DNA of 41,158 nucleotides. Origin: a virus. The translations under genes were made by a program, and so were the position numbers. The stretch covers positions 1-41,158 of IMG/VR virus record IMGVR_UViG_3300005613_000149; one strand, written 5' to 3'. Below the pieces are notes generated by a model. The model was given only the letters and a program-made list of their open reading frames with translations. It was not told where the DNA came from and made no database searches. This document shows positions 32,821 to 40,276 of this stretch, in pieces (position 1 is the first letter of the stretch; the number at the start of each line of letters is the position of its first letter).

Positions 32821-33180
32821 TTACCTCCTACCTTTCTTTGCTTTGCCATTTGCTTCTACAGCTGGCTCAGGTTTGAGTTCAGGCTTTGGTTCCGCAGCAG
32901 CTTTTGACTTTGTAGCAACTTCCACTTCAATCCGTTGAAGCCAACCACTCTTAAGAGCTGACTTCACATGAGGAAGATGTAATGCATAAGCATCTACCTT
33001 TAGAGACGACAATGCATTTACTTGAAAGCTTTGTGGCTCTTTAATAGAGATGCGCTTCCCTTTTGATCCTTTAGCATAATAAATTTTGCAGTTACAAGAC
33101 TGCCTGCGTCGACATACGATGTCATGGTACATCGTTGTCAGAAACGGCTGTCGCTTCATGTTCCGCAGGATAACTTCCAT
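32821..33180 (-). CDS. Hypothetical protein ahead of sheath
   Basis: 119 residues from the ATG at 33180, which has AGGAGG six bases upstream; the open frame further up to 33213 lacks such a site. The first half contains RRRQSCNC and then basic strands (IYYAKGSKGKRISIKEP). The last 30 residues are a Pro/Glu/Lys/Ala-rich flexible tail (SKAAAEPKPELKPEPAVEA) ending in KKGRR. Not recognised. The tail resembles the low-complexity end of the 246-residue protein at 37853-38593. It sits between the IPT-domain gene and the sheath, so a tail-completion role is possible. Confidence 0.55.
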   Translation of the reverse strand: MEVILRNMKRQPFLTTMYHDIVCRRRQSCNCKIYYAKGSKGKRISIKEPQSFQVNALSSLKVDAYALHLPHVKSALKSGWLQRIEVEVATKSKAAAEPKPELKPEPAVEANGKAKKGRR

Positions 33181-33215
33181 GAAATCCTCCTGTAAAAATT
33201 GTGAGAACTGCACTA

Positions 33216-34235
33216 TTAGAACGTCTGTGCAACAGCACCGTTCCCGTTAATATCTGATGTTGCCAGTACTAAAGTTAATCTTTGCTTAATACCCTCAGTT
33301 GATGGATCTCCTAATATAACAGGCACACCCCGAATAACCATTTGGGCTGTATAAGCACAGATGTTAGATCTATTAGCTGAACCTATCTGCCTTGGATATT
33401 GCACAAATTCCATTGGGAATTTATTATCGGCAATTGTCACTGGATATCGTGGATCTTGTGGCACCACCAACCAAGGCGTCGCCATTTGCATAGCCACAAG
33501 ATTCGATGCCATGTGCATAACTTCTCGCACGCTCTTAGAAGATAGTGTTAGTTCAAAACCCAAACGCAGAGTTGTCTGCATAGCATACTCTTGCCAATCC
33601 TTAGGATTAACCTCGAGCACCCTTGGTTCATTGTCATAATGACTGTAGTCTGGATCTTTTTCTGTATCCATTCTGAGACTGATTGCAGCATGTTCTGCCA
33701 GTTCCAAATAGAATGCATCCGGATCTCCGACATAATCTGTGTGTGTCGAGAAGTCTGCATTAGACAGAATACACCTTCTTAAAAGTATAATGAATTCCCG
33801 CAGAACTTGTAGCAGCGGTGGATCGCCTTCCGGTATCCGCATCAAAGGTTGCTCATATGTATAAGCGCTGGCAGCTGTTACAGTTTCACCTGCAATTGGC
33901 AATCCGTCATCATCCAGATTTGTAATAACCACATCAACAGCAGTAAAGGATATCTTGGATGCATCGGGATTAATCTTCCTTGCGCTCAAGATATCGGGTT
34001 CTGGATTTAATTGAGCAGTAGGTATGCGAACACGCAACTCGGTATCACTAATTGCCCACACATCTTCAACATCAACTCCGTCGACGGTGACAGCAACAGT
34101 TGGGAAATAATCACCCTGCGGATCTGTAAAGTCTCTCTCTACTGCACGGAAGTTCGTTCCTGCAATAGTAGCAATATAACCACCACCAGGATATCCTGTG
34201 TTAGGTGTGATTGATGAAAAAGTTGGTATCGCCAC
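33216..34235 (-). CDS. IPT/TIG-domain neck or tail-terminator protein
   Basis: 339 residues with GTG start. The N-terminus (SSITPNTGYPGGGYIATIAG, then TNF and later VTVDGVDVEDVWAISDTELR) is a clear IPT/TIG immunoglobulin-like domain covering about residues 1-125. The remaining 200 residues are alpha/beta, with EYAMQTTLRLGFELTLSSKS and a strand-rich end, compatible with a tail terminator or completion fold. Surface Ig domains on neck and tail proteins often bind host glycans weakly. It lies between neck genes and sheath, but is separated from the neck genes by the HNH insertion. The ribosome site is weak. Confidence 0.65.
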   Translation of the reverse strand: MAIPTFSSITPNTGYPGGGYIATIAGTNFRAVERDFTDPQGDYFPTVAVTVDGVDVEDVWAISDTELRVRIPTAQLNPEPDILSARKINPDASKISFTAVDVVITNLDDDGLPIAGETVTAASAYTYEQPLMRIPEGDPPLLQVLREFIILLRRCILSNADFSTHTDYVGDPDAFYLELAEHAAISLRMDTEKDPDYSHYDNEPRVLEVNPKDWQEYAMQTTLRLGFELTLSSKSVREVMHMASNLVAMQMATPWLVVPQDPRYPVTIADNKFPMEFVQYPRQIGSANRSNICAYTAQMVIRGVPVILGDPSTEGIKQRLTLVLATSDINGNGAVAQTF

Positions 34236-34251
34236 AGTTTCTATAGTTTAA

Positions 34252-34275
34252 ACGTACACTGTCTGAAGTACACGT
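34252..34275. promoter_or_regulatory. Imperfect dyad between divergent genes
   Basis: ACGTACACT, six bases, then AGTACACGT: seven of nine positions are complementary. It lies in the 55-base gap between the HNH gene and the divergent IPT gene. A protein binding site is possible; no promoter boxes stand out. Confidence 0.3.
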
Positions 34276-34290
34276 TTTTATTGGTCTACC

Positions 34291-34746
34291 ATGCAAACGC
34301 AATGCAAACTCAGCAAACGGTTTAATCCTGAGCAGTTCTGGAAAAAGTGCAAATCAGGCACCATTGCTGACTGTTGGCTATGGCAAGGCTATATTGGTTG
34401 GGGTGGCTACGGCATAGAATTTTTGGCAGATGGTACCAATGAACGAGCGCACCGCATTGCGTACATGTTAACCACTAATATGTACCTAAAAAGTGGCGAA
34501 TGTGTTCTACATAGGTGCATAAAACGTGACTGCATAAACCCGCATCACTTATATAAAGGTAAACATACTGGCCAAATCATCTTCGGGAGCCAGCATGGTC
34601 GATCTAAATTAACTGAGGACAAGGCGCGTATGATTCGAGCCCTTCATTCCAAGGGCGAAACTGTCGTGTCGCTAGCTGCACGGCACGGCGTTAGCCCATC
34701 GACCATATCGCGTCTTGTCCTCTTCCAAACCTGGCGACACATTTAA
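34291..34746 (+). CDS. HNH homing endonuclease with C-terminal HTH
   Basis: 151 residues. The catalytic HNH core is visible: CWLWQGYIGWGGYGIEF, RAHRIAYML, then ECVLHRCIKRDCINPHHLY, giving the V-x-H-x-C ... C-x-NP-x-HL signature of phage HNH nucleases (residues about 27-92). After a linker come residues about 107-150 (KLTEDKARMIRALHSKG, then SLAARHGVSPSTISRLV), a helix-turn-helix for target recognition. It is a free-standing homing enzyme on the strand opposite to the late genes, inserted between a neck gene and the IPT gene. Its usual target would be the same gap in related phages lacking it. Confidence 0.85.
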   Translation: MQTQCKLSKRFNPEQFWKKCKSGTIADCWLWQGYIGWGGYGIEFLADGTNERAHRIAYMLTTNMYLKSGECVLHRCIKRDCINPHHLYKGKHTGQIIFGSQHGRSKLTEDKARMIRALHSKGETVVSLAARHGVSPSTISRLVLFQTWRHI

Positions 34747-35167
34747 TGAAAATGAAATAGCGCATTCTCCTATTGCCCCCCAACTGCAACTATGCTAAGC
34801 TCACGCTCGCGGGGTCCGGGGGCCTATCTTATATTTCTATGATCTGGCTATAAATAAAGACAATTCCTCATCCTATTTTTTGAATAAGAAATCGTCTCTA
34901 ACGATGATGTGATATATGGGAAGAAAGGCGCAGCAGAGCAGAACAAATGGTATGATTGGGGATTACGTGTTCTACCTTTAAACTACATCGCCATTATGGC
35001 GATGGCTGGTAACGATCCAGCTTCTCGTCCTTATAAATGGATAACCCAATCAAATTCGGTCCCTACCCCATTCTTGCGAATAAGAACTCTGCAGCTATCT
35101 ATTTTATGGCACATATATCTCTGGCTTGCAAGCCACATTATTTGGCATGATGTGTCCCCATCTGTCT
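34747..35167. other. Gene-free gap within HNH island
   Basis: A 421-base gap between two convergent genes. Short open frames here lack ribosome sites and recognisable content. It contains a GC-rich inverted repeat GCCCCC/GGGGGC (34775-34780/34818-34823), the permuted tRNA-like element at 34953-35052, and a 14-base palindrome TGGCTTGCAAGCCA (35122-35135). Confidence 0.6.
34953..35052 (-). tRNA. Candidate circularly permuted tRNA
   Basis: On the - strand the parts of a tRNA appear in swapped order. First the T-arm: GCTGG, loop ATCGTTA, CCAGC (35021-35005). Then the 3' acceptor strand CATCGCC (35004-34998) and discriminator A34997. Then, after four more bases, the 5' acceptor strand GGCGATG (34992-34986), T8 and A9, D-stem GTTT, loop AAAGGTA with A14, GG and A21, D-stem GAAC and A26 (34968). 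Acceptor pairing is perfect. Neither half has a matching partner at normal tRNA distance. The outer ends pair over 8 bp, TGATTGGG/CCCAATCA (35052-35045/34960-34953), where the anticodon arm would lie. The anticodon stem itself is poor (CGT/ACG, then mismatches or a bulge), so no amino acid is assigned. A non-tRNA four-way-junction RNA is the alternative. Confidence 0.5.
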
Positions 35168-35863
35168 CTATTTGGGTGCTGTGATTCTAAAGCCCGTTTT
35201 CGTTGCTTGTACCAAAAGTTTGGCTACCTCTTTGCTGTAAGCTGGCATAATCGTTTTCAATTTGTAAAATACTGGCTCCCACACGGGTCTGGCTTTTGGC
35301 GTCACGGTTATGGTGCTGTTGATTTTCACATTGCCAGATTTTTGCTTGTCGCTTTTTGCACCACGGATCACTGCCAAATAAGCTGCCATGGCTGGAGTAA
35401 GCGTGACCTGCACGGGTACCGGATTTTCCATCTGTGTGGCAATTTTGGCAACAGGGATGCCCGCGTCTGCTTGATCCCCTTTGGCACCATAGACTTTCTT
35501 CGGGTCAATCTCTACATTATAACCACCTGTCTTTCTGCCTTTGTCCCGCATTGCCCGAACAACAACACTATCCCTTAAGGTAAGAGACCGCTTTAAACTG
35601 GCTGCACTTGGATATCTACGTCGGGCCGGCCGCAATCCAGGCTTCTTCCCATGGGCATAAGCTTCCAAGGTGCCCTTTGCATGTCCATAAGAAGCTGCTT
35701 CGTACCCTTTTTTTACAGCTTTGGCTGCCTTTAGGGATAATTTATGAACTCCCCTCTTGTTTATGGCTTGCAATTGCCCACCCTTGGTTAATTTGTGAGC
35801 ATATCTTAGGAAGTCCGCTGCCCACCCACCGGGAATTTTTAGCTCAAATGTCTTCCTAGCCAT
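35168..35863 (-). CDS. Neck/tail-completion protein, HK97 gp10-like
   Basis: 231 residues. The layout matches HK97 gp10-like neck proteins: a basic helical N-terminus (FELKIPGGWAADFLRYAHKL, then KLSLKAAKAVKKGYEAA), a turn with SLKRSLTLRDSVVVRAMRDK, beta strands, and a final helix KTIMPAYSKEVAKLLVQ. It is very rich in Lys and Arg, which could contact DNA at the neck. An AGGGGG site precedes the ATG. It is the last neck gene before the HNH insertion. Confidence 0.65.
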   Translation of the reverse strand: MARKTFELKIPGGWAADFLRYAHKLTKGGQLQAINKRGVHKLSLKAAKAVKKGYEAASYGHAKGTLEAYAHGKKPGLRPARRRYPSAASLKRSLTLRDSVVVRAMRDKGRKTGGYNVEIDPKKVYGAKGDQADAGIPVAKIATQMENPVPVQVTLTPAMAAYLAVIRGAKSDKQKSGNVKINSTITVTPKARPVWEPVFYKLKTIMPAYSKEVAKLLVQATKTGFRITAPK

Positions 35864-35876
35864 GCAGCCCCCTACT

Positions 35877-36413
35877 TTAAGTTGGGGTTGAAGGTCGGGT
35901 TGCCGTGTAAAGCATGTGGAGATCTTGACCCGTTGATCCCATACCCCAAGATCCAGGTTGAATCTCTACTATATATAGTGGCTCTTTTAAGGGGGTGCTG
36001 ACAATTCCAGGTCTGCCATTCACTTCCAGGGCATTGATTAGGTCATTTGTCTTTAGTTTTATGCCACCGCTCCGCGGGCATTGTAGATCTTGCTGGATCA
36101 AACCTAGCCTTCGCAAGTCTGTATTGTGTAAAACGAACACCATTTGAGTGATCGGAGCATCCCCAGTTACTACCTGCCGCACTTCTTCAAAGTCTTGTAT
36201 CTCTACTTGGCAGGGAATCCTGACCGGAGCAAGGTATCTGGTGGCAATTGCTTTGTCACCTTGTGCATCTTCATAGATGTAAGGCTCGTTTAAGACAGTA
36301 TCGTACCCCTGTTGGATGGGTCCAGCACCATCTGGGTCTACAGCCCATGTGCCATGCGGGTCCAACCGATGTACCACTATGGCAGATGGTTTCAATAAGG
36401 GTACAGAAAACAT
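35877..36413 (-). CDS. Head closure/neck protein
   Basis: 178 residues, beta-rich: LLKPSAIVVHRLDPHGTWAV, then ATRYLAPVRIPCQVEIQDFE, VVTGDAPITQMVFVLHNTDL and a closing EPLYIVEIQPGSW strand. This resembles small head-closure (stopper) proteins found between connector adaptor and tail-completion genes, but I recognise it mainly by position and fold type. It starts three bases after the upstream stop with a weak ribosome site, so translation is probably coupled. Confidence 0.55.
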   Translation of the reverse strand: MFSVPLLKPSAIVVHRLDPHGTWAVDPDGAGPIQQGYDTVLNEPYIYEDAQGDKAIATRYLAPVRIPCQVEIQDFEEVRQVVTGDAPITQMVFVLHNTDLRRLGLIQQDLQCPRSGGIKLKTNDLINALEVNGRPGIVSTPLKEPLYIVEIQPGSWGMGSTGQDLHMLYTATRPSTPT

Positions 36414-36416
36414 AAT

Positions 36417-37517
36417 TTAGTAGTGCTCCGGATAAGATAATCGTGCTGGTTTCACAAATCGTTCGACCATGGTGCTTAACATGGGGTCTCCCAGTATGCC
36501 CCTACTGACATCTACCGATCCATTAGCCCCAAAAAACTCTATCATCTGATCCCTGGTCTTGTATTTCTTCACAGTTCCAGGTCTCCAAGTACCCGGGGAC
36601 TCCATTGTAGGATCTGAAACATACCTGCTGAGTAAAATACCAGTCACCTGACTTAGTTCAAGCGGAGTATATCCGATCAGAACCTGATCTGGTCTAGGAG
36701 ATGGGTCTGTAAAACCAAATACCCCACTGACAGATATGTTCCGTTCACCCCCTGGCCATAGAAAACTCGAGGTCGAGATGCTATTTTGCAGGGATGCAAT
36801 AGAATGCAAATAGGGATTATGCCTGTCATCTGGATTGAGCAAGCCATCCAAGTGTCGGTTCATCACCTTGAAGCTTGGATGATCATAAGGAGTAAGAGTC
36901 TCTGTTCCATCCGAATTGACCTCTACCTGTGAAACTACATCAGCTGCGATAATAGCTTCATCCATATAAAGGATATGCCGCCCATCTCCATTGATGCGGA
37001 GATCAATAAACCTCGGTTCAAAAAATCTCTGCAGGATATCTTCCAAATTTACAGCAACCTGATTGATGTATCTATGCAAAGTATCAGGTGCAGCTGCATC
37101 GAACGTAAAGAAGTTGTTAAGATACAAGTCCTTAGTGGCGGCGTATCCCACATAATCTTGCCCGGTAGGATAAATTGTAGGATTGAGTACTTCAAATTCT
37201 ATGATTTGAACATACTCTCTTTCTGCAACTTCCATTTTGTATCTACAAACTGCACGGTGTGTTCCATGCCCCCAGCTCGAGGTGACTCCGGTTGGGATAT
37301 AAAATCGGCCTGTCCCCAATTTATTTCCTGTTGGGGCATCGTCTAAATCTATGGGCGTGCTAGCCACCTTAACCACTGGCGTATTTGCTGGATTGCGAAC
37401 ATCTTCAATGGTGTAACTAGCCTCCACAGGATCTGCCAGAAATTCACCCTGCCTGCAAAACAGCTGCAGCACAGGATTGACTACAGTCGATTGTTCACCT
37501 CGTGCCAATCCACGCAT
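36417..37517 (-). CDS. Head-tail connector/adaptor-like protein
   Basis: 366 residues. The start is Ig-like and beta-rich (VLQLFCRQGEFLADPVEASY), followed by a mostly helical middle with DTLHRYINQVAVNLEDILQR. The segment TETLTPYDHPSFKVMNRHLD, then LWPGGERNISVSGVFGFTD, is typical of phage head-tail connector proteins, where W-P-x-x-x-R-N-I-x-V-x-G-x-F-G precedes the last helices. It is much longer than simple gp6-like adaptors, so it likely fuses an adaptor to a surface domain. AAGGAG precedes the ATG. Confidence 0.65.
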   Translation of the reverse strand: MRGLARGEQSTVVNPVLQLFCRQGEFLADPVEASYTIEDVRNPANTPVVKVASTPIDLDDAPTGNKLGTGRFYIPTGVTSSWGHGTHRAVCRYKMEVAEREYVQIIEFEVLNPTIYPTGQDYVGYAATKDLYLNNFFTFDAAAPDTLHRYINQVAVNLEDILQRFFEPRFIDLRINGDGRHILYMDEAIIAADVVSQVEVNSDGTETLTPYDHPSFKVMNRHLDGLLNPDDRHNPYLHSIASLQNSISTSSFLWPGGERNISVSGVFGFTDPSPRPDQVLIGYTPLELSQVTGILLSRYVSDPTMESPGTWRPGTVKKYKTRDQMIEFFGANGSVDVSRGILGDPMLSTMVERFVKPARLSYPEHY

Positions 37518-37527
37518 TGATCACTCC

Positions 37528-37863
37528 TTATATATTTGAGTCTCGCATGGCACCAGGGGCCTGGCCATTTTTCCTACCAGGGCTGCCATGAAATTTATGA
37601 ACGACAGACTTTAATCTTCTTATACCCGAGCAGGTCTTTGCACAGCAAGAGTTCACAAACTCTATAGCTAGCTCTTCAGCCTTATGTTCTGGATCATATA
37701 GGCTTATTTCGAATTTATATCGAGTTGCCTTGTGTGCATACTCGACATACAAGCCTTTGGCGAACAGATAGCCTGCAGTATCTATATCCGTCAGCCTGAC
37801 ATGATCTCCATCACGGACTAATATCTCGTTGGATAACCCCTGCTGTGTTCCGCTATCGGCCAC
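37528..37863 (-). CDS. DUF5659-like hypothetical protein
   Basis: 111 residues from the GTG at 37863; the open frame runs further up inside the preceding gene but that part is its out-of-frame Lys/Arg-rich shadow. The core, DIDTAGYLFAKGLYVEYAHK, followed by YKFEISLYDPEHKAEELAIE and a final RRLKSVVHKF helix, fits the DUF5659 pattern (D-x-x-x-A-x-x-L-x-A-K-G strand, F-x-F strand, helix with L-K-x-x-I). Role unknown. It overlaps the upstream stop by 11 bases. Confidence 0.5.
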   Translation of the reverse strand: MADSGTQQGLSNEILVRDGDHVRLTDIDTAGYLFAKGLYVEYAHKATRYKFEISLYDPEHKAEELAIEFVNSCCAKTCSGIRRLKSVVHKFHGSPGRKNGQAPGAMRDSNI

Positions 37864-38593
37864 GCTTTGTTGACTTGGCTGCCGCCTTTTTCGCAGGAGC
37901 TGCCTTAGATGCCTTTTCCTTCGCCGTCTTTGCTGGCTTCGGTTTTGGCACAGGCACAGGTGCCTTAGCTTTAGCAGCACGTGCACCTTTGGCCGCAGCA
38001 GCTGGAGGCGGAACGTAAGATACCTGCACAGGTTCTTCAGCTGCCGGTGCAGCATCGGAGACCATAGCGTCTGCCCGTCCAGTCAAGTCCACTTCAGGGG
38101 CTTTTGTCATTGTTTTTGGTGCAGCCTTCACACCCTCGATGGTACCAACGGAGGTTAGCAGCTCGTCGACGGCTGGCATTGTGGGTGCTGCTGCCCCCCC
38201 CTTCAAATCTGCGAGGGTGAGCCTACCTTGTGGTTTTACTGTACCAGATACATCAGATGTTCCAGCCGAAATATTAGGCAACTCATTTATCGTGTGTTGA
38301 CTACCGAAGCCTAAGATGGCCTTACGGACATTCTCTTCTTTGGTATCAATCTGCACTTTCATTTCTTCTGTCACGATATCGAAGATCCCTTGTGAGTAGG
38401 GATCGTTGTCGATCTGTTTGCACTCCCGTAGAGCCGCCGCTTGAGCAGCGTTGACCTTGACCCATTCTGGGATCTTGTTTGGATCGATCCCATTGCCGCC
38501 TTGCCAAATGCGACCAAGGACGTGTACACGTTCTACCACATGGCCACGTTTCTTGTTGAGGGGCTTTACTCGCACCCAATATGTATCTAGCAT
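37853..38593 (-). CDS. Head/neck-region protein with histone H1-like tail
   Basis: 246 residues from the ATG at 38593, with AAAGGAGAG nine bases upstream; the frame open to 38635 runs through that site and is not used. The N-terminal 80 residues (TYWVRVKPLNKKRGHVVERV, then GIDPNKIPEWVKVNAAQAAA) are a compact domain. The middle is Thr/Pro/Gly-rich and the last 50 residues are almost only A, K and P (KAKAPVPVPKPKPAKTAKEK), ending KSTKRGR, like histone H1 or HU tails. It could touch packaged DNA or bridge capsid and neck. It starts a new transcription unit behind a candidate promoter. Confidence 0.6.
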   Translation of the reverse strand: MLDTYWVRVKPLNKKRGHVVERVHVLGRIWQGGNGIDPNKIPEWVKVNAAQAAALRECKQIDNDPYSQGIFDIVTEEMKVQIDTKEENVRKAILGFGSQHTINELPNISAGTSDVSGTVKPQGRLTLADLKGGAAAPTMPAVDELLTSVGTIEGVKAAPKTMTKAPEVDLTGRADAMVSDAAPAAEEPVQVSYVPPPAAAAKGARAAKAKAPVPVPKPKPAKTAKEKASKAAPAKKAAAKSTKRGR

Positions 38594-38640
38594 GATTTTT
38601 TTTCTCTCCTTTAACTGGTATTGGTGTAGAGGCATACTGT

Positions 38641-38656
38641 AGACGCACCCCTCCCC
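38641..38656. repeat. 16-bp C-rich repeat, copy 2
   Basis: AGACGCACCCCTCCCC is identical to 4572-4587. Here it lies, as GGGGAGGGGTGCGTCT on the - strand, nine bases after the candidate -10 box at 38665, so it would be at the very 5' end of the message. Confidence 0.5.
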
Positions 38657-38664
38657 TTGAAGGT

Positions 38665-38693
38665 AGGGTACAAGATGTGAAAGTAGACGTCAA
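38665..38693 (-). promoter_or_regulatory. Candidate promoter for neck/tail unit
   Basis: TTGACG (38693-38688), 17 bases, TACCCT (38670-38665). The -35 box sits in ACTATTGAC, a 9-base string shared with the + strand promoter at 3965-3973. The -10 box is a weak match. Confidence 0.4.
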
Positions 38694-38700
38694 TAGTAGA

Positions 38701-38748
38701 TAAAAGAGAAATGCCGGGCCCATAGACTAAGTATAGACCCAGCATTTC
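38701..38748 (-). terminator. Intrinsic terminator after capsid/decoration genes
   Basis: GAAATGCTGGGTC and GGCCCGGCATTTC form a 13-bp stem with two G-T pairs and a 22-base loop, followed by TCTTTTA. It lies about 75 bases past the stop of the 109-residue gene. Confidence 0.7.
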
Positions 38749-38821
38749 AGTAGCATACGATGCACTTCCCCCAGGCAAGTGAGGGAAATTCACGCAAACC
38801 CCTTGCAGGGTATTTAGTTTG

Positions 38822-39151
38822 TTACTTGCTTGTGATAACTAACTCAAGGCCAACAACACTAATTAAATCAACACCGTTTGCAATCTCTGCAAAAGCAGCA
38901 TCGTAGCAAACCAGTTTGTCGTTGGTGCGATCATACTTCGCTTCGCACTTTGTTGTCCCTGGGTAGTTGTTTTGCGTAACGCCCATGATGGTTCTGTCAG
39001 GTCCAATAACGGGCGCAACAGATGCATTGAAATTTGCATATCCACCAGTAACATAACTGTTATCCAGATTAAGCGTGACGATGTCAGTATATTCTGGATT
39101 TCCGGGAGCTCCTCCGGATTGAGAAGCTATTGCAACATTAGTAATAGCCAT
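38822..39151 (-). CDS. Probable head decoration protein
   Basis: 109 residues, beta-rich and Gly/Asn-rich: AITNVAIASQSGGAPGNPEY, then TLNLDNSYVTGGYANFNAS and a final GLELVITSK strand. No family recognised for certain. A small beta protein directly after the major capsid gene and sharing its transcription unit is the usual place for a capsid decoration or cement protein; this is positional inference. AGGAG precedes the ATG. Confidence 0.55.
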   Translation of the reverse strand: MAITNVAIASQSGGAPGNPEYTDIVTLNLDNSYVTGGYANFNASVAPVIGPDRTIMGVTQNNYPGTTKCEAKYDRTNDKLVCYDAAFAEIANGVDLISVVGLELVITSK

Positions 39152-39199
39152 TTGTTTTATCTCCTATGAAACAGCTGAAGAGTCGCTGCGCGTCTCTAT

Positions 39200-39222
39200 C
39201 CAAAGATGTTAAACATCTTTGG
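39200..39222 (-). other. Perfect hairpin after capsid gene
   Basis: CCAAAGATG and CATCTTTGG form a perfect 9-bp stem with a 5-base loop, 24 bases past the capsid stop. No T-run follows. It could protect the abundant capsid message or lower expression of the next gene. Confidence 0.45.
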
Positions 39223-39246
39223 AGCTGCCCTTTTCAAAAAATTGAT

Positions 39247-40224
39247 TTACTGCCCTAGAATCTGTGTAACCTTTGCAGTTGCTGGCTCATGCTCAATTTG
39301 AATGGCAAGACGCACAGTAACAACGATGGCCCACACTTGCTCTGAAATCCGGAACTCTGTATCGAGGGTCACCTTGCGGTAGAAACCCATGATAAAGTTC
39401 TTTGGGTCTGCATATACTACGTTGGTTTCATTACTGCCACCACCATAGTTATTTGGGAATCGTGGAACTTTGGTAAGTCTCACACCATCATAACCGAGGT
39501 CTCCGGCTGCTTGCCCAGACACCATCTGAGATCCCAATGAATCTGGATGCCCAGTTACGGTGAATGAAGGAGCTGCAGTTACAGCTAATTGTCCGCGCCA
39601 ACTTGAACGGTAATCAGATCGAGCTTTTCTGTTTGTGAAAAACTGCAGACCTGGTTGATCGTCAAACTCTTCTGGCATATCTTGTATTACATCACGGAGG
39701 TGATCTCCAGTTAATGCAACAGTACCACCCAAAACGACATTGGATGTGATCTTTTTTAAGATGCCATCTTGTACAGCAAGCCATGGATCTGCAGACGCCG
39801 TGTCACCTTTAATGAGAGCGTCTTCAAAATCTGCAGCAACCTTCTCACCCAAAAATTGAATGATAGTATTTTTGAAAGAACCACGTTCGATTTGATCTTC
39901 AAGAACCTCCCGGTCCATATGAACTTCAGCTTTTCCAAGCTTGGCGTTCAAAGTTACTTTGTCGAAAGTAGGCTTCGAACGTTGAGCTTCAGAAAGTGCA
40001 ACACCGGGAATACCAGGTTGCATTACTCGAGTGGTCCAGAGCAACTTTGGTTGCTCCTCATCGAAGTTTTGCATAGTCGGTGCTCGAACCATCGATGTAA
40101 GAACGTTTTTCTTAATGGCGATTTTCAAAAATTTCGCCGCTTGCCGGGTGACTAGGAGACCACCGGGAGCAAGATCAGCAAGCTGCAGGTCAGCTTTCTG
40201 TACGATCTCTTGATTATACTGCAT
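39247..40224 (-). CDS. Major capsid protein, HK97 fold
   Basis: 325 residues. The layout is that of HK97-fold capsid proteins without a long N-terminal scaffold: a helical start (PGGLLVTRQAAKFLKIAIKK), an E-loop region (LWTTRVMQPGIPGVALSEAQ), a beta stretch with KAEVHMDREVLEDQIE, the spine helix KNTIIQFLGEKVAADFEDAL, the P-domain and a C-terminal FRISEQVWAIVVTVRLAIQI strand. It assembles the head around the product of the gene upstream. GGAGGAGAAGG gives a very strong ribosome site, as expected for the most abundant virion protein. Confidence 0.9.
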   Translation of the reverse strand: MQYNQEIVQKADLQLADLAPGGLLVTRQAAKFLKIAIKKNVLTSMVRAPTMQNFDEEQPKLLWTTRVMQPGIPGVALSEAQRSKPTFDKVTLNAKLGKAEVHMDREVLEDQIERGSFKNTIIQFLGEKVAADFEDALIKGDTASADPWLAVQDGILKKITSNVVLGGTVALTGDHLRDVIQDMPEEFDDQPGLQFFTNRKARSDYRSSWRGQLAVTAAPSFTVTGHPDSLGSQMVSGQAAGDLGYDGVRLTKVPRFPNNYGGGSNETNVVYADPKNFIMGFYRKVTLDTEFRISEQVWAIVVTVRLAIQIEHEPATAKVTQILGQ

Positions 40225-40276
40225 CCTTCTCCTCCGTTGCCAGGTGTCGTCTAAATGACGTGTATCCTAGCCAGTT

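Noticed and set aside
34909-35184. 91-codon + strand open frame across the HNH gap
   Set aside because: No ribosome site, and it runs antisense through the tRNA-like helices at 34968-35021, which explain the base order better.
35126-35578. 150-codon + strand open frame
   Set aside because: Antisense to the neck gene and without a ribosome site; His/Cys content looks like a shadow.
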